Source: an uncultured Holophagales bacterium
Lineage (GTDB): Bacteria; Acidobacteriota; Thermoanaerobaculia; UBA5066
DNA: 5,683 nt
Direction of reading: 5' to 3'
Assembly: GCA_937864895.1 (NCBI GenBank)
Contig: CALMDF010000408.1
Location: 1 to 5,683 of the forward strand
Within the stretch, counting starts at the first letter, position 1; every line of letters begins with the position of its first letter. This document shows, one piece after another, positions 1 through 5,683 of this stretch. A model generated the notes under the pieces. It had not been told where the DNA came from. It saw only the letters and a list, made by a program, of their open reading frames with translations, and searched no databases. The translations under genes and the position numbers were made by a program.

Positions 1-189
1 CTCGACCTCGCGGCGGTGGGCCCTCATCCCCTCGGTCACGAAGTCGGGCCGCGCGACGGGACGCGTCGTCTCGGGCGCGCCCCGCCGGAGCGGCGAGGTG
101 GGCTGCGTGACGTCCACCCTCTTCGCGGGACCGGTGACGAAGGGACTCGTCGGGCCCCTGTGGTCCGGCTTTTTCGGCTCCGCCACCAT
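1..189 (-). CDS. Hypothetical protein, N-terminal 63 residues only (runs off the left edge)
   Basis: This reading frame is open from an ATG at 189 to the window edge. It gives 63 residues beginning MVAEPKKPDHRG, with no stop codon. The visible part is rich in Pro, Arg and Thr (for example the stretch around TQPTSPLRRG), has no hydrophobic segment or cysteine, and looks like a disordered, basic N-terminal leader rather than a folded domain. I do not recognise a family and assign no function. A strong Shine-Dalgarno sequence (AAGGAGG, 191-197) supports a real start here. It sits only 1 nt before the ATG, so the GTG at 186, 4 nt away, is a credible alternative start. The gene begins 19 bp after the stop of the upstream membrane iron-sulfur gene, so co-transcription and possibly translational coupling are likely. 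I am fairly sure a gene starts here. Its role would need the sequence to the left. Confidence 0.6.
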   Translation of the reverse strand, partial: MVAEPKKPDHRGPTSPFVTGPAKRVDVTQPTSPLRRGAPETTRPVARPDFVTEGMRAHRREVE

Positions 190-190
190 T

Positions 191-197
191 CCTCCTT
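191..197 (-). promoter_or_regulatory. Shine-Dalgarno sequence AAGGAGG of the left-edge gene
   Basis: The minus strand reads CAAGGAGGAATGGTG. This is a near-perfect anti-16S match lying in the 19-bp gap after the preceding stop codon. Spacing to the ATG at 189 is 1 nt, and to the in-frame GTG at 186 it is 4 nt. It is the clearest ribosome binding site in the window and the main reason to call a gene on this strand at the left edge. Confidence 0.6.
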
Positions 198-208
198 GCG
201 GCGCCCCG

Positions 209-2281
209 TCAGGGAGCCGCGGCCCCGGGGTGAGTGGGAAGAGCCGCTGCGGCCAGCTCGAGGACGTCGAACGGCTGCGTCTTCCCGGCCATCTCGGTCT
301 GGGCGTTCCCGAGCATCACCATGCAGAAGGGACACGAGACGCCGACCAGGTCGGTCCCTGTTTCCTCGATCTCGGCGTAGCGCGCCTGGTTGATTCGAGT
401 GCCGATCTTCTCATCCAGCCACATCCTGCCGCCTCCGGCCCCGCAGCAGAGGCCGTTCCGGCCGCTCCTGGGCAGCTCCGTCAGCGTCAGGCCGGGGATG
501 GCCGCGAGGACCTCTCGGGGCGCCTCGTAGATCTCGTTGTGCCGCCCGAGGTAGCAGGCGTCGTGGAACGAGATCGACTTCGCGAGGGGCTCGGTCAGCT
601 TCAGCCGTCCCTCGGCGACGAGCCTGGCGACGACCTCGGTCCCGTGAAGGACCTCGAACTTCCCGCCGAAGTCGGGGTACTCGTTGCGGATCGTGTTGAA
701 GCAGTGGGGGCAGTTCGTGACGATCCGCTTCACGCCGTAGCCGTTGAGCGTCTCGACGTTCTGCTGGGCGAGCGTCTGGAAGAGGTACTCGTTGCCGAGA
801 CGCCGCGCCGAGTCGCCGTTGCAGGTCTCCTCCGAGCCGAGGATCGCGAACTTCACCCCGCCTTCGTGGAGGAGCTTCGCGAGGGCGCGGGAGACCTTCT
901 TGCCGCGGTCCTCGTACGAGCCGGCGCAGCCGACCCAGAAGAGGACCTCGACCGAGTCGCGGTCGGCTTCCTCCATCGCGCCGAGAACGGGGATCTCGAA
1001 GTCCAGCTCGGCCGCCCAGGCGTCGCGGTCGGCCGCCGGGAGGTTCCAGGGGTTCCCCTGCCGCTCCATCCCGTTGAAGGCCGTCTGGGCCTCCTTCGGA
1101 AACTCGCTTTTCTCGAGGACGAGGTGGCGGCGCATGTCGATGATCTTGTCGGTGTAGGTGATCGAGACCGGGCACGCCGACTCGCAGTAGCGGCACGTCG
1201 TGCAGGCCCAGATCGTCTCCTCGTCCACCCAGCCGCCGATGAGGGCCTTCCTCTCCTCGAGCCTCTTTCCCGCCCCGGCGTCCGCGCGCCCCTCCGCCGC
1301 GTCGACGAGGTCGCCCGCGACGGTGTAGAGCGCGGTCCGCACGTCCTTCATGAAGCCCTTGGGCGTGAGCGGCTTGCCCGTGAGGTGCGTCGGGCACACC
1401 TCGCGGCAGCGCCCGCACTCGGTGCAGGTGAACATGTCGAGGCGCTGCTTCCAGGTGAAGTCCTCGACCTTCGCCACGCCGAACTTCTCCGCTTCGGCCG
1501 CCTTCTCGATGTCGACCAGGGAGAGCTTCCCGGGCGCGTCGAGCTTCCGGAGGAAGATGTTCGGGAGCGCGGTGATGACGTGGAAGTGCTTGGCGAACGG
1601 GAGGTAGTTCAGGAAGACGAAGATCGCGAGGAGGTGGAGCCACCACGACGCGAAGAAGACCGCCTCGAGGGTCGAGGCCGGGGCTCCCGCGAGGAAGGCC
1701 GAGAGGGCCTTCGTCGCCGGCTCCCAGCCGGACGCGTGAGCGGGCGTCAGGACGAACTTCGCGGCGCCGGCGAGGAGGTCGGTCACCATGAGGAAACCGA
1801 TCAGGCAGAGGATGAGACCGGCGTCGAAGGACGGGTCGAGCCGCTCCTTGCGGAAGAGGTAGCGGCGCCCGAGAGCGAGGACCACCCCCGCGAGCGTCGT
1901 CACGAGGACGACGTCCTTGAGGAGGAGATAGGCGTGCCACGCGCCCGCCGGGAGGAACGGTATCCCCGCCGCCGGGAAGAAGCCCTCGAGGACGAGCGAG
2001 AGCGTTCTCACCGAGAGGACGACGAAGCCGCTGAAGATGAGCATGTGGTACAGCCCGGCGTAGCCGTCCCACCACATCTTCTTCTGGAAGATCCCGAGCT
2101 CGAGCAGCCCCCGGAGGCGCTCGAGAGGCCGGTCCCACCGGACCTCGGGAGGACCGCCGATCGTCAGCAGCTGCCAGCGGCGGGAGACCGTGTACGCGAA
2201 GGCGGCGATCGAGCCGATCAGGACCAGAGCGAAAAGGAGGGTCCCAGGGACCCCGAAGTAGGTGGCTTCGGTCGGCATCAT
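209..2281 (-). CDS. Membrane haem b/iron-sulfur protein, probable ETF:(methyl)menaquinone oxidoreductase (EMO, DUF224/HdrD-like)
   Basis: The 690-residue product probably accepts electrons from reduced EtfAB on the cytoplasmic side and reduces membrane quinone. The N-terminal third has five likely membrane helices (about 13-33, 77-99, 115-137, 153-178 and 205-229), resembling the NarI cytochrome b subunit. Candidate haem ligands are H79, H116, H216, H232 and H234. Two 4Fe-4S motifs follow: C286/C289/C292 with C296-Pro, and C360/C363/C366 with C370-Pro. Two CCG domains follow these. The first has C452, C487 and C524-x2-C527, with only one Cys at the central position. The second is complete, with C576, C612-C613 and C650-x2-C653, the pattern that binds a non-cubane 4Fe-4S cluster in HdrB/HdrD-type proteins. 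Nearby etfBA on the same strand supports the ETF role. Two tandem ATGs (2281 and 2278) open the frame with no clear Shine-Dalgarno sequence. Other CCG-family reductases (glycolate or lactate oxidase subunits, HdrD) are less likely given the fused five-helix region and the etf context. The family call is firm; the precise electron acceptor is inferred. Confidence 0.9.
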   Translation of the reverse strand: MMPTEATYFGVPGTLLFALVLIGSIAAFAYTVSRRWQLLTIGGPPEVRWDRPLERLRGLLELGIFQKKMWWDGYAGLYHMLIFSGFVVLSVRTLSLVLEGFFPAAGIPFLPAGAWHAYLLLKDVVLVTTLAGVVLALGRRYLFRKERLDPSFDAGLILCLIGFLMVTDLLAGAAKFVLTPAHASGWEPATKALSAFLAGAPASTLEAVFFASWWLHLLAIFVFLNYLPFAKHFHVITALPNIFLRKLDAPGKLSLVDIEKAAEAEKFGVAKVEDFTWKQRLDMFTCTECGRCREVCPTHLTGKPLTPKGFMKDVRTALYTVAGDLVDAAEGRADAGAGKRLEERKALIGGWVDEETIWACTTCRYCESACPVSITYTDKIIDMRRHLVLEKSEFPKEAQTAFNGMERQGNPWNLPAADRDAWAAELDFEIPVLGAMEEADRDSVEVLFWVGCAGSYEDRGKKVSRALAKLLHEGGVKFAILGSEETCNGDSARRLGNEYLFQTLAQQNVETLNGYGVKRIVTNCPHCFNTIRNEYPDFGGKFEVLHGTEVVARLVAEGRLKLTEPLAKSISFHDACYLGRHNEIYEAPREVLAAIPGLTLTELPRSGRNGLCCGAGGGRMWLDEKIGTRINQARYAEIEETGTDLVGVSCPFCMVMLGNAQTEMAGKTQPFDVLELAAAALPTHPGAAAP

Positions 2282-2290
2282 CGGAAGGAA

Positions 2291-2296
2291 AGGATA
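2291..2296 (-). promoter_or_regulatory. Possible -10 element (TATCCT) for the EMO-like gene
   Basis: On the minus strand TATCCT lies 9 nt upstream of the first ATG (2281). If it is a -10 box, transcription would begin about 2-3 nt before the ATG, giving an essentially leaderless message. That fits the absence of a Shine-Dalgarno sequence there. No good -35 hexamer is found at 16-18 bp spacing (the nearest is CTTCCG at 17 bp), so this is a weak call. Confidence 0.22.
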
Positions 2297-2357
2297 GCGC
2301 AGGGAACGGGCGACGGAAGCCTCAAACCCGCTCTCCGGGAACGGCCCCGGCGGGGTG

Positions 2358-2363
2358 TATCAT
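2358..2363 (+). promoter_or_regulatory. Possible -10 element (TATCAT) for the secreted-protein gene
   Basis: TATCAT matches the sigma-70-type consensus at five of six positions and stands out in an otherwise G/C-rich stretch. It would give a 5' leader of roughly 45 nt before the preferred ATG at 2416. It overlaps the alternative upstream ATG at 2362, another mild argument against translation starting there. No recognisable -35 box is found at standard spacing, so confidence is low. Confidence 0.22.
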
Positions 2364-2403
2364 GGCCGGTAAGTTTCGAAGGCCCAACGAATCCGACGGG
2401 ATC

Positions 2404-2407
2404 GGAG
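2404..2407 (+). promoter_or_regulatory. Ribosome binding site (GGAG) supporting the start at 2416
   Basis: GGAG lies 8 nt upstream of the tandem ATGs at 2416 and 2419, a normal spacing. Translation from there begins directly with a classical signal peptide (MMRKT followed by a hydrophobic core). The in-frame ATG at 2362 has no equivalent site at good spacing. Confidence 0.5.
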
Positions 2408-2415
2408 CCAGGCTG

Positions 2416-4245
2416 ATGATGAGAAAGACACTGTCGTTCCTCGTGACCGCCGTACTGCTCGCGCTCGCCGCGGTCGCCCCGGCATCGCCGGGAACCGGTG
2501 CCGCCGCCCTGGCTGCGTCGCAGGGGACGGACCTGTGGGGCGGTCCGGGCGCGAAGGGGGCGGGTAACCAGGGCGCCCAGTTCGACACCACCGTCTACGT
2601 CACGGGCCCGGCCCCGGCCGCGGGAGCCGTCGATTTCTGGACCGGCGGGACCGTCGTCGCGACCGCGCCTTTCACCGTCCCCGCCAACGGCGTCGCGGCC
2701 ATCGCGGCCCCCGCGGGCCTCTCCGGGCTCGGAGCCTTCATCTACCACGTCCATTCCGACGCGCCCGTGGCGGCCTGGTCCGAGACCTACAACGAGACCC
2801 CCGACGGCAGGTACGGCGTCAGCCTCGCCGCGGTGTCGCCGTCCGAGCTCCTCGCGCCCGGAGACGAGTCCACGGGCGGCGGCGTCGAGGCGTCGTCGTC
2901 GACGGACCCGGGCCGCGCCCGGACCAACGTCGGCGTCGTCTGCGTCTCGACCGCCACGCAGGCCTGCCGCGTCGAGGTCGCCGCCTTCGAGGCGGGCGCG
3001 TTCGTCGGGTCCGGCCTCGTCGAAGCGATCCCGGGCGGCGCCGCCCAGTCGTCCCTCGAGGGCCTCGTCCCGGCCACCGCCGGCAAGGCCGGCCTCGCGC
3101 TCCGGCTCCGCCTCCTCTCGGGCGCAGGGCTCCCCTACGTGATCCGCAACGACAACCGCACGAGCGACGGCACCGCGATTCCCCTCTCCGTCCGTCGAGG
3201 GGCCTTCTCCACGGCCCCGACCATCGTCTCGTTCACGGCGAGCCCGGGCTCGGGCTGCGCCCCCCTCGAGACGACGTTCTCGTGGGCGACGACCGGCGCG
3301 GCCAAGGTCAGCATCAGCGGCGTCGGAAACGACCTCCCCCCGAACGGCAGCGTGAAGGCCACGGTGCAGGCGAGCGACGACTACGTCCTCACCGCCACGT
3401 CCCTGACGGGGCAGACCGCGGTGAAGCCGGTGAGGGTGACGATCACCCCGTCCACTCCGGCGCCGACGCCCTCCCCGGCAACCGCGACCGTCCCCGCGGG
3501 CGGGGTCGTCAGCGGGATCTTCCCGGCCGGCACCGGCCCGCTCACCACCACGTTCGTGCAGCGCGAGTCGACCGGGTCGACCTTCACCGTCCAGGGGAAT
3601 GCGTGGGTCTACACGGCGGGGACGAGCCCCGGCACGGACATCGTGAAAATCACGGCGACCGGCTCCTGCGGGGAAACGAGCTCCGAGTTCAGGGCCAACG
3701 TCCTCCTGCCGGGCGCCCCGTGGATCGTGAGGTTCGAGGCGATCCCCGAGAGGACCTGCGCTCCCTCGGCGAACATCCTCCTGACCTGGCAGACCGAGAA
3801 CGTCTACGGCGTGCACATCGACGGCTACGACGAGCTCTTCCTCCCCAACGGCGGCCTCGACACGACCATCACGGGAGCGGCGAGCTTCACGCTCACCGCG
3901 CTCGGAGACGACGGAACCACGGCGAGCGCGACGGTCTCGGTCCCCATGGACCCGCAGCTCTACGTCCCGACGCTCACGCCCGGGTCCGCGAACGTCGCTT
4001 CCGGCACCTACGTCACCATCGACGTCAACCCCGGCTCCGTGCCCTCGTTCGACGGGGTTCGCTACGTCATCGTCCAGATGCCGAGCGGCGGCTCGATCCG
4101 GCCGGACCCGAACGGCGTTCCCGGCCGCTATCTCTACCGTGCGGGGCTCCGCCAGGGCGTCGACGTCATCCGGTTCCTCTGGGTCAACGGCTGCGGCATC
4201 GGCTACTCCGACTTCACCGCGAACGTCACCGCGAAGGCGCCGTAG
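2416..4245 (+). CDS. Secreted multi-domain beta-sandwich protein with duplicated Ig-like tail, function unknown
   Basis: This 609-residue protein starts with a Sec-type signal peptide: basic MMRK, then a hydrophobic core at about 6-21, with cleavage likely between residues 21 and 35. Mature residues 36-150 and 168-262 look like two loosely related beta-rich modules. Each opens with a T-x-V strand and ends in a similar Asn/Thr-Asp-Gly segment (125-131 and 245-252). The tail is an A-B-A'-B' duplication. The A domains (about 268-345 and 434-511) share a P-x-I-V-x-F-x-A-x-P opening, a Cys-Ala-Pro motif (C281, C448), a Trp (W290, W458) and an LPNG-like turn, and resemble Ig/PKD-type sandwiches. 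The B domains (about 346-430 and 512-609) share Y-x-A-G, a V-Asp/Ile segment, Cys-Gly (C418, C593) and S-x-F-x-A-N-V. A short Pro/Thr/Ser linker (345-357) joins A to B. I see no catalytic motif, membrane anchor, LPXTG or sorting signal at the C-terminus. It is probably a periplasmic, surface or secreted adhesion or scaffold protein. The gene lies opposite in direction to the flanking electron-transfer genes and shares their GC-rich codon use, so recent foreign origin is not evident. An earlier in-frame start at 2362 is possible. Confidence 0.8.
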   Translation: MMRKTLSFLVTAVLLALAAVAPASPGTGAAALAASQGTDLWGGPGAKGAGNQGAQFDTTVYVTGPAPAAGAVDFWTGGTVVATAPFTVPANGVAAIAAPAGLSGLGAFIYHVHSDAPVAAWSETYNETPDGRYGVSLAAVSPSELLAPGDESTGGGVEASSSTDPGRARTNVGVVCVSTATQACRVEVAAFEAGAFVGSGLVEAIPGGAAQSSLEGLVPATAGKAGLALRLRLLSGAGLPYVIRNDNRTSDGTAIPLSVRRGAFSTAPTIVSFTASPGSGCAPLETTFSWATTGAAKVSISGVGNDLPPNGSVKATVQASDDYVLTATSLTGQTAVKPVRVTITPSTPAPTPSPATATVPAGGVVSGIFPAGTGPLTTTFVQRESTGSTFTVQGNAWVYTAGTSPGTDIVKITATGSCGETSSEFRANVLLPGAPWIVRFEAIPERTCAPSANILLTWQTENVYGVHIDGYDELFLPNGGLDTTITGAASFTLTALGDDGTTASATVSVPMDPQLYVPTLTPGSANVASGTYVTIDVNPGSVPSFDGVRYVIVQMPSGGSIRPDPNGVPGRYLYRAGLRQGVDVIRFLWVNGCGIGYSDFTANVTAKAP

Positions 4246-4270
4246 GCGCCGCGTCACCACGGGGAACGGC

Positions 4271-4300
4271 GAAAAGGGCGGCCTCGCGGCCGCCCTTTTC
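4271..4300. terminator. Bidirectional intrinsic terminator between convergent genes
   Basis: A perfect 13-bp inverted repeat (GAAAAGGGCGGCC and its complement) surrounds a 4-nt TCGC loop. The plus-strand right arm ends in CCCTTTTC and continues pyrimidine-rich. The minus strand likewise ends in a T-run, because the left arm begins GAAAAGGG. It lies 25 bp after the stop of the secreted-protein gene and about 60 bp after the stop of etfA, which converge here, so it can serve both transcripts. It also implies that transcription from etfA does not normally continue to the EMO-like gene. Confidence 0.85.
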
Positions 4301-4360
4301 TTCTCGAGATCGCCGGGAGGACGGACCGAAGCCCGCCCCCGGCATTCCCCGTGATTCCTT

Positions 4361-5335
4361 CTACGCCTTGGACTTCCTGACAGCCTCGGTCAGCGCCGGG
4401 ACGATCTGGAACATGTCGCCCACGATGCCGTAGGTCGCGACCTTGAAGATCGGCGCCTCGGCGTCCTTGTTGATCGCGACGATCACCTTCGAGGAGCCCA
4501 TGCCCGCCATGTGCTGGATGGCCCCCGAAATGCCGCAGGCGACGTAGAGCGTGGGAGAGACGACCTTGCCCGTCTGCCCCACCTGGTGCTCGTGCCCGAT
4601 CCAGCCCGCGTCCACCGCGGCGCGCGAGGCGCCGAGGGCGGCGCCGAGCTCGTGGCAGAGGGCCTTCAGGACCGGCCAGTTCTCGGGACCCTTGATGCCG
4701 CGGCCGCCCGAGACGATCTTGTCGGCCTCGGCCACGTCGATCTCGCCCGCCTCGGGCATCTCCATCTTGACGACCTTCGCGCGGATCACCGGCGCCACGT
4801 CGAGAAGGGCGACCTCGCCCGCGCCCGGCGCGCCCTTGGACGCCGGGAAGACGTTCGGGCGGGGCGTGGCGATCTGGAGCGAGGCGGCCGGGTCCGTCGC
4901 GACCGTCGCGCGGGCCTTGCCCGAGTAGACGAGACGGGTCGCCACGAGGCGCCCGCCCTCGACCTCGAGGGACATCACGTCGGAGAGGAGCCCGACCTTC
5001 CGCCGCGCGGCGAGCCGCGGGGCGACGTCCTTGCCCATGGACGTGCCGGGGACGAGGACCACCGCCGGGGCGAACGCGGCCACCGCGGCGTCGAGGGCCG
5101 CCGTGTACCCCTCGCAGGAGTAGAGGGCGAGCTCGGGCTTGTCGGCGACGAAGACCTTCGCCGCGCCGTACGCGGCGAGCTCGGGGGCGAGCCCGCCGAT
5201 GCCGGAGCCGGCCACGACGGCGCCGAGGGCGCCGCCCGTCTTCGCCGCGACCTCGCGGCCGAGGGTGAGGGCCTCGAAGGAGGCCTTGCGGATCTTGCCG
5301 TCGCGCTGCTCGATGAATACGAGGACGTTGCTCAT
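4361..5335 (-). CDS. etfA: Electron transfer flavoprotein, alpha subunit
   Basis: This complete 324-residue protein is of normal length for EtfA/FixB. With EtfB it forms the soluble flavoprotein that takes electrons from acyl-CoA and related dehydrogenases and hands them to a membrane quinone reductase. The N-terminal alpha/beta domain (about 1-195) opens with a typical beta strand, SNVLVFIEQ. The C-terminal FAD-binding domain shows the family signature in order: SGGRG (209-213), [11 protein letters not shown] (235-245), HEHQVGQTG (248-256), CGISGAIQH (267-275) and AINKD (287-291). All expected FAD contacts appear intact. AAGGA (5344-5348) lies 8 nt before the ATG. Upstream, etfB ends 27 bp away in the usual etfB-etfA order, so the two are surely one operon. 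Downstream is a strong terminator rather than a further operon gene. I cannot tell from this subunit alone whether the complex is the ordinary or the electron-bifurcating type. The nearby EMO-like gene favours ordinary transfer to quinone. Confidence 0.96.
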   Translation of the reverse strand: MSNVLVFIEQRDGKIRKASFEALTLGREVAAKTGGALGAVVAGSGIGGLAPELAAYGAAKVFVADKPELALYSCEGYTAALDAAVAAFAPAVVLVPGTSMGKDVAPRLAARRKVGLLSDVMSLEVEGGRLVATRLVYSGKARATVATDPAASLQIATPRPNVFPASKGAPGAGEVALLDVAPVIRAKVVKMEMPEAGEIDVAEADKIVSGGRGIKGPENWPVLKALCHELGAALGASRAAVDAGWIGHEHQVGQTGKVVSPTLYVACGISGAIQHMAGMGSSKVIVAINKDAEAPIFKVATYGIVGDMFQIVPALTEAVRKSKA

Positions 5336-5343
5336 CGTGTTCT

Positions 5344-5348
5344 TCCTT
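5344..5348 (-). promoter_or_regulatory. Ribosome binding site (AAGGA) of etfA
   Basis: The minus strand reads AAGGAAGAACACG before the ATG at 5335, putting the purine-rich AAGGA core 8 nt from the start. It lies inside the 27-bp etfB-etfA gap, so etfA has its own initiation site rather than depending on overlap with etfB. Confidence 0.65.
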
Positions 5349-5362
5349 GTCTCGCCGTCGGC

Positions 5363-5683
<321 letters not shown>

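Larger units (their letters stand above)
2282..2415. other. Divergent intergenic spacer between the EMO-like gene and the secreted-protein gene
   Basis: These 134 bp lie between two divergently transcribed genes and should hold promoters for both. Only weak -10-like hexamers are visible, one per strand, and neither has a good -35 partner. I see no convincing inverted repeat that would suggest an operator. A plus-strand ATG at 2362 is in frame with the secreted-protein gene and would read through part of this spacer. It would place 18 charged or polar residues ahead of the signal peptide, so I treat that stretch as untranslated leader. Confidence 0.5.

Noticed and set aside
2362..2415. Upstream ATG extending the secreted protein by 18 residues
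   Set aside because: The extension (MAGKFRRPNESDG...) is polar and would precede an otherwise standard signal peptide. It has no well-spaced ribosome binding site, whereas ATG 2416 has one.
98..2416. Very long plus-strand open frame (772 codons) antisense to the EMO-like gene
   Set aside because: Its translation is dominated by Arg, Glu, Val, Leu and Asp with no domain or motif. It mirrors the minus-strand gene, whose cysteine motifs and helices are unmistakable. GC-rich third positions remove stop codons on the opposite strand, which explains the length.
2416..4245. Secreted protein as part of an electron-transfer or extracellular cytochrome system
   Set aside because: It has no CxxCH haem motif, no iron-sulfur or copper motif, and only six scattered cysteines, so proximity to the etf genes is the only link.
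2278..4260. Long minus-strand open frame (660 codons) antisense to the secreted-protein gene
   Set aside because: It has low-complexity Arg/Gly/Asp/Ala composition and no recognisable domain. The plus strand gives a signal peptide and internally repeated domains, which a chance frame would not.

Overview
This is a GC-rich window (roughly two-thirds GC or more by eye, with a strong G/C preference at third codon positions). It carries the end of an electron-transfer-flavoprotein operon, its probable membrane quinone-reductase partner, and an unrelated secreted repeat protein on the opposite strand between them. Gene content and base composition fit a high-GC bacterium that oxidises acyl-CoA or similar substrates through a quinone pool. 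Acidobacteriota is my best guess, because secreted proteins of this style are familiar there. Myxococcota or related deltaproteobacterial lineages cannot be excluded, and no rRNA or marker gene is present to decide.

Layout from right to left along the minus strand. The C-terminal part of etfB enters from the right edge (5683 to 5363). It is followed after 27 bp by complete etfA (5335 to 4361). A perfect 13-bp GC-rich hairpin flanked by T-runs on both strands (4271-4300) lies in the convergent gap and probably ends transcription from both sides. On the plus strand, 2416-4245 encodes a 609-residue exported protein with a signal peptide, two N-terminal beta-rich modules and a four-domain A-B-A'-B' tail with precisely placed single cysteines. 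A 134-bp divergent spacer (2282-2415) separates it from a 690-residue membrane iron-sulfur protein on the minus strand (2281 to 209). Nineteen bp further along, a new minus-strand gene begins (189) and runs off the left edge.

Functional picture. EtfAB collects electrons from flavin dehydrogenases such as acyl-CoA dehydrogenases. The membrane protein has a NarI-like five-helix haem b region, two ferredoxin-type 4Fe-4S motifs and two CCG domains. This is the architecture of the ETF:(methyl)menaquinone oxidoreductases (EMO, formerly DUF224 proteins), which pass ETF electrons to the quinone pool. The plus-strand secreted protein has no evident link to this chemistry.

I see no mobile element, CRISPR array, tRNA or rRNA gene, and no convincing new multi-gene system. 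The points most worth a second look are the secreted protein's repeat and cysteine design, its position between etfA and the quinone-reductase gene, and the unrecognised partial gene at the left edge.
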